A stretch of 35,546 nt of DNA, from NCBI GenBank assembly GCA_038729465.1, contig JAVYRZ010000002.1, forward strand, positions 82,601 through 118,146. Direction: 5' to 3'. Made by a program: the position numbers and the translations under genes. Positions 32,598-35,546 of the stretch are shown here, piece by piece (position 1 is the first letter of the stretch; each line of letters opens with the position of its first letter). Origin of the DNA: Thermoplasmata archaeon. GTDB taxonomy: Archaea > Thermoplasmatota > Thermoplasmata > Thermoplasmatales > ARK-15. Under the pieces are notes generated by a model that did no database searches, was not told the origin of the DNA, and saw only the letters and a list, made by a program, of their open reading frames with translations.

Positions 32598-33020
32598 ATG
32601 ATTAAATTATTTCAGATAGATGCAATAGAGGCAAAGAGATTTATAAAACCGGAAAATATGAGCTTTGAAGTGAGAATAGACAATAACAGTACAATTAACT
32701 CTATTAAGAAGATTGATGATAAAACCGCAGAAATAACGTTCAGGTACACTGCGACCTATGCTGGTATAGGATCTATATCTATTGAAGGCACTTTGATTTA
32801 TGAAGGTGACGCAGGCAAACTAGAAGAAGAATGGACTAAAAAAAGAAGAATTCCTGACGAGAACGTAAATGAGATTCATGGCGTTATCATAAACAACTGC
32901 ATAATCGAGGCAACATGCCTTTCAAAAGAAGTTAGATTGCCCCCACCTACTCCACCACCAGCACAATTCATGCCCCCTAAACAGCCTGACAAGAAAACAG
33001 ATGGGTATGGATACGCCTAA
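32598..33020 (+). CDS. conserved archaeal protein, function unknown
   Basis: A 140-residue soluble protein that looks beta-rich. It carries AEITFRYTATYAGIGSISIE, YEGDAGKLEEEW, NEIHGVIINNCIIEA and a proline-rich tail beginning LPPPTPPPAQ. The pattern is familiar from uncharacterised archaeal proteins, and the overall layout loosely recalls SecB-like folds, but that link is unverified. GGTGAT (32586-32591) is its Shine-Dalgarno. A palindrome AGATATATATCT at 32562-32573 could be its promoter. Its stop overlaps that of the convergent TFS gene by 4 nt. Confidence 0.75.
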   Translation: MIKLFQIDAIEAKRFIKPENMSFEVRIDNNSTINSIKKIDDKTAEITFRYTATYAGIGSISIEGTLIYEGDAGKLEEEWTKKRRIPDENVNEIHGVIINNCIIEATCLSKEVRLPPPTPPPAQFMPPKQPDKKTDGYGYA

Positions 33021-33319
33021 TATTCTCTCCACTTATATCCACAATGCTTGCAGATATAAAACCTGGTTTCAGGTTCATCCGATGCACGGGTCTGCCTTAT
33101 CATATAATACGCTCCAGTTTGATCGCATTTTGGGCAGGTAACATTGTCATCCACAGGCAGTGTATTTAATTCTTCCGTAATAACGATCAACTCTTTTTCT
33201 TTGCTTTTTTCAACAACTCTAATATCCTTATTTCCAATATCCTCTGAATATCCACATTTTTTGCATACTAATTTACCTCCAGAAGGATACATTAAAGCAC
33301 CACATTTAGGACAGAACAT
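33017..33319 (-). CDS. transcription factor S (TFS, TFIIS/RPB9-like)
   Basis: A 100-residue factor that stimulates RNA cleavage by stalled archaeal RNA polymerase. The N-terminal zinc ribbon uses C3, C6, C19 and C22, and the C-terminal one C62, C65, C90 and C93. The acidic pair D81-E82 in QTRASDEPETRF, which supports cleavage in the polymerase active site, is present, so this is an active TFS rather than an inhibitory paralogue. The start at 33319 matches the family N-terminus MFCPKCG and has TTATATAC 26 nt upstream. A longer in-frame reading up to 33427 runs through that promoter and is rejected. Confidence 0.92.
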   Translation of the reverse strand: MFCPKCGALMYPSGGKLVCKKCGYSEDIGNKDIRVVEKSKEKELIVITEELNTLPVDDNVTCPKCDQTGAYYMIRQTRASDEPETRFYICKHCGYKWREY

Positions 33320-33739
33320 AATGTATATGAATGCAGAATCTGTATATAACATTTTTCCAGATTTTCTAAAGTGATCTGGTAATGAAAAACAAGATTGCCA
33401 GATTTTCAACACTAGAAAATAGCCCAAAATGGTAGGTTATCGATCATGGAACTGCACCGAAAATCTGCATTGATCATTAACATAAATTATAACCCAGATA
33501 TTATTATATCTGAGACATATTCTTTTTAGTGTCAGATTCAAATTTTGAGATTGCTCTAAAGTACCGAAAAATAAAGAATATACATTTGGAGGTAACAAAA
33601 TGAATATATATTTATAAGCTACTGGATCTATTTTTTTATATCTATGAAAAGTTAACTTTATGAAGGATGATATCCTGCAATAGTTGACAGAGAGTACCAG
33701 AAGGTAAAATTATATATATCGCTTAGAGATTCACCTGTT
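33320..33739. other. 420-nt divergent intergenic gap
   Basis: Holds the TFS promoter (33342-33349, minus strand) and the aminotransferase TATA box (33711-33719). Between them are a perfect hairpin CAGATAT-TATT-ATATCTG (33495-33512) followed by TTCTTTTTA, a Shine-Dalgarno TTGGAGGTAA (33585-33594) before a five-codon ATG frame at 33601-33618, and a small hairpin AGGAT-GAT-ATCCT. A short RNA gene or a decayed gene is possible; nothing was identified. Confidence 0.45.
33711..33719 (+). promoter_or_regulatory. TATA box of class I aminotransferase gene
   Basis: TATATATAT is centred 25 nt before the ATG at 33740, as for other leaderless genes in the window. Confidence 0.6.
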
Positions 33740-34885
33740 ATGTTTTCTGATCGTGTACTGAAAATTGAGCAATCCTCTACCGTTAGTTTAATGAATAAGG
33801 AGGAAGAGCTAAGAAAAAAAGGATTAAATATTGTATCTTTTTCAGTAGGAGAGCCGGATTTCGCAACGCCGGTGGATATTATAAATGCTGCATATAAGGC
33901 AATGCTTGAGGGGAAAACACATTATACAAATTCAAATGGCATTGAACCTTTGCGTATGGCGATTGCAGATAAATACACAGTTGAAAATAAAGTTAATGCC
34001 AATTATAAGAACGTGATAGTAACACCCACAAAGTTGGGGTTATATATGGCGATTGCTGCGCATATCAATAAAAACGATGAGGTACTTTTGCCAGATCCAG
34101 GATGGGTTTCATATCATGAGATGGTTAAACTAAATGATGGAAAACCAGTATCTTACACATTAGATGAATCCAATGGATATGCTCTAGATCAAGAATCAAT
34201 CAAGCGGAAATTAAATAAAAACACAAAAATGATACTTATAAATACACCTTCAAATCCTACAGGATCTATTTTATCGGTTGACGATCTCAGGTTTTTAAAT
34301 GATATTGCTGAAGATAACAATATAATAATATTATCGGATGAGATCTATGAGAAGATAATTTATGAAGGAGAGCATGTTTCAATTGGCTCATTTGACAAAA
34401 ATCTAGATCATACAATAATAGTAAATGGTTTTTCAAAATCTTATGCCATGACTGGCTGGAGATTGGGGTACCTGATAGCATCTGAACCTGAAATATATCA
34501 GATCAATAAGTTACAGCAACAGACAATTACCTGTTCAGTATCATTTGCGCAGTATGCGGCAGTAAACGCGTTTAAAAATATGCAAACAGTAAAAAACATG
34601 GTTGCTGAATTTTTAAAAAGGAGGAATCTTATATCTAAGTTATTAAAAGAGCTCGGTATTTTCGAGTTTGAGGTACCCAAAGCTACATTTTACATATTCC
34701 CAAAATTTGATTATAAAAATATGAATGATTTAGAATTCACTGAATATCTGCTTGATAAAGCTCAGGTTAGCCTGACCCCAGGATCTGCGTTCGGTGAAAA
34801 TGGGAAAGATCATGTTAGATTCTCTTTTGCTACAAATACTGAAAATATTGAAGAAGGCATAAGAAGAATAAAAAATGCTTTATAG
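33740..34885 (+). CDS. class I/II PLP aminotransferase (aspartate aminotransferase-like)
   Basis: A 381-residue fold-type I aminotransferase, closest to the Igamma aspartate/aromatic aminotransferases of archaea. The PLP lysine is K233 in NGFSKSYAMTGWRLGY. NTPSNPTG (N172, P173) and LSDEIYEKI (D200) are cofactor contacts, and HVRFSFA near the end carries the carboxylate-binding Arg. The residues after the first strand of the large domain read VTPTKLGLYMA where relatives often have a GAKQAL-type loop. It probably transfers amino groups between aspartate or aromatic amino acids and 2-oxoglutarate. It is a single-gene unit with its own TATA box. Confidence 0.88.
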   Translation: MFSDRVLKIEQSSTVSLMNKEEELRKKGLNIVSFSVGEPDFATPVDIINAAYKAMLEGKTHYTNSNGIEPLRMAIADKYTVENKVNANYKNVIVTPTKLGLYMAIAAHINKNDEVLLPDPGWVSYHEMVKLNDGKPVSYTLDESNGYALDQESIKRKLNKNTKMILINTPSNPTGSILSVDDLRFLNDIAEDNNIIILSDEIYEKIIYEGEHVSIGSFDKNLDHTIIVNGFSKSYAMTGWRLGYLIASEPEIYQINKLQQQTITCSVSFAQYAAVNAFKNMQTVKNMVAEFLKRRNLISKLLKELGIFEFEVPKATFYIFPKFDYKNMNDLEFTEYLLDKAQVSLTPGSAFGENGKDHVRFSFATNTENIEEGIRRIKNAL

Positions 34886-35023
34886 TTAGAAAAAGTGATA
34901 ACTATATATCATATGTATGCTAAGATATTAACAATGAAAACTAAGGGATGAAAGGACTTATAAAAATAGGATCATTATTGCACTGTTGTTCAAAAAGAAA
35001 ACACCATTTAATTGAGATGTATT

Positions 35024-35546
35024 ATGAAAGTTAAAAGAACAGAGCAGATCCAGATTTGTGAAAATGATGAACTTCGAAAACTTACACATCTCTCTAAAAA
35101 TCTTTACAATAAAGCTAATTATATAATAAGGCAGGAGTTTTTTCATAATAAATGGTGGATCAGATACAATGATCTTGATAAAATTATGAATAGTTCTAAG
35201 AACTATCGATCGTTACCAGCAGCTACTTCACAGCAGATTCTCCGATTGCTGGATCGGTCTTGGAACTCATTTTTCAGATCCATAAAAAAATGGAAAAAGC
35301 GTTCTGAAAAGTTTATAGAAATACCAAAACTGCCAAAATACAAGAAAAAGGACAGCGAGCATATTTTAATATTCACAAATCAGCAGTGTATAATAGAAAA
35401 TGGATTATTAAAATTTCCAAGATTAATTAATCTAGAGCTAGAGACCAGATTAAAGGAGGTAAATTTAAGAGAGGTTAGAATAGTGCCACAGGGTGTAGGA
35501 TACATAGCAGAAATAGTGTATGAAATAGAAGATTCAAAAGAGCAAG
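35024..35546 (+). CDS. tnpB: TnpB-type RNA-guided nuclease of IS200/IS605 family (3' truncated)
   Basis: An open frame from the ATG at 35024 to the right edge, 174 codons with no stop. The translation has the N-terminal features of TnpB/OrfB: LTHLSKNLYNKANYIIRQEF, then LPAATSQQILRLLDRSWNSFF, a basic KKWKKRSEKF, and IPKLPKYKKK, followed by the beta-rich segment leading to the RuvC domain. The RuvC catalytic residues, the zinc finger and the right-end guide RNA lie outside the window. No tnpA lies upstream, so this is a tnpB-only (IS1341-like) unit or a partial element. The left end of the element is not defined in the 138-nt gap before it. Confidence 0.85.
   Translation, partial: MKVKRTEQIQICENDELRKLTHLSKNLYNKANYIIRQEFFHNKWWIRYNDLDKIMNSSKNYRSLPAATSQQILRLLDRSWNSFFRSIKKWKKRSEKFIEIPKLPKYKKKDSEHILIFTNQQCIIENGLLKFPRLINLELETRLKEVNLREVRIVPQGVGYIAEIVYEIEDSKEQ
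35024..35546 (+). mobile_element. left part of an IS200/IS605-like element (tnpB-only as far as seen)
   Basis: Defined only by the tnpB gene. No transposase gene or clear subterminal hairpin was identified in 34886-35023, and the right end is beyond the window. Confidence 0.5.

Noticed and set aside
33320-33427. A 36-residue N-terminal extension of TFS
   Set aside because: It contains the promoter, and TFS proteins begin at the first zinc ribbon.
1-35546. CRISPR arrays, rRNA or tRNA genes
   Set aside because: No regularly spaced repeats and no rRNA or tRNA signatures were found on reading either strand.

Overview
The window is a piece of an AT-rich (roughly one-third G+C) archaeal chromosome, most likely from a Thermoplasmatales-type euryarchaeon, for example one of the acid-loving 'plasma' lineages. 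The archaeal markers are the RNase P subunit Rpp21, transcription factor TFS, archaeal SepF, a Holliday junction resolvase Hjc, an aCPSF2-like beta-CASP nuclease and a phosphoglycolate phosphatase of the Thermoplasma TA0175 type. Many genes have a TATA box about 25-28 nt before the start codon and no leader. Downstream operon genes instead carry GGTGA or GGAGG Shine-Dalgarno sequences. The species call is inference.

Layout. 1-2920: a beta-CASP nuclease cut by the left edge, a second metallo-beta-lactamase-fold hydrolase and an MFS transporter. 3111-6172: threonine ammonia-lyase with an ACT domain, a convergent S66 peptidase and a HAD phosphatase. 6322-12114: a five-gene operon encoding a class III aminotransferase, an FGGY sugar kinase, a RuBisCO-like protein, a small beta-rich protein and an MFS transporter. 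A FilR1-like winged-helix regulator converges on its end. 12994-18858: an M20 amidohydrolase divergent from an APC permease, then a two-gene unit (D-2-hydroxyacid dehydrogenase, ThDP-dependent decarboxylase). 19157-21867: a bd-type oxygen reductase made of two CydA-like subunits, flanked by a ~125-bp inverted repeat. 22268-27828: small proteins, Rpp21, phosphoglycolate phosphatase, MFS, a dehydratase-activator ATPase, Hjc, a hairpin-rich gap and an AcoX-type ATP-NAD kinase homologue. 27820-32557: an orphan 2-oxoacid oxidoreductase gamma subunit, SepF, malate dehydrogenase and a two-subunit 2-oxoacid:ferredoxin oxidoreductase. 32598-35546: a conserved archaeal unknown, TFS, a class I aminotransferase and the start of a TnpB gene cut by the right edge.

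The most interesting part is the 6322-12114 operon. Its gene content reads as uptake, transamination, phosphorylation and then an enolisation-type step by the RuBisCO-like protein. That protein keeps the metal site and the P1 phosphate site of RuBisCO but has lost the P2 phosphate site, which suggests a monophosphate substrate. The pathway is not one I recognise. Second are the inverted repeats around the oxidase operon (about 84% identical by hand alignment) and the run of four hairpins at 26580-26662, which may be a structured RNA. No tRNA, rRNA or CRISPR array was seen.
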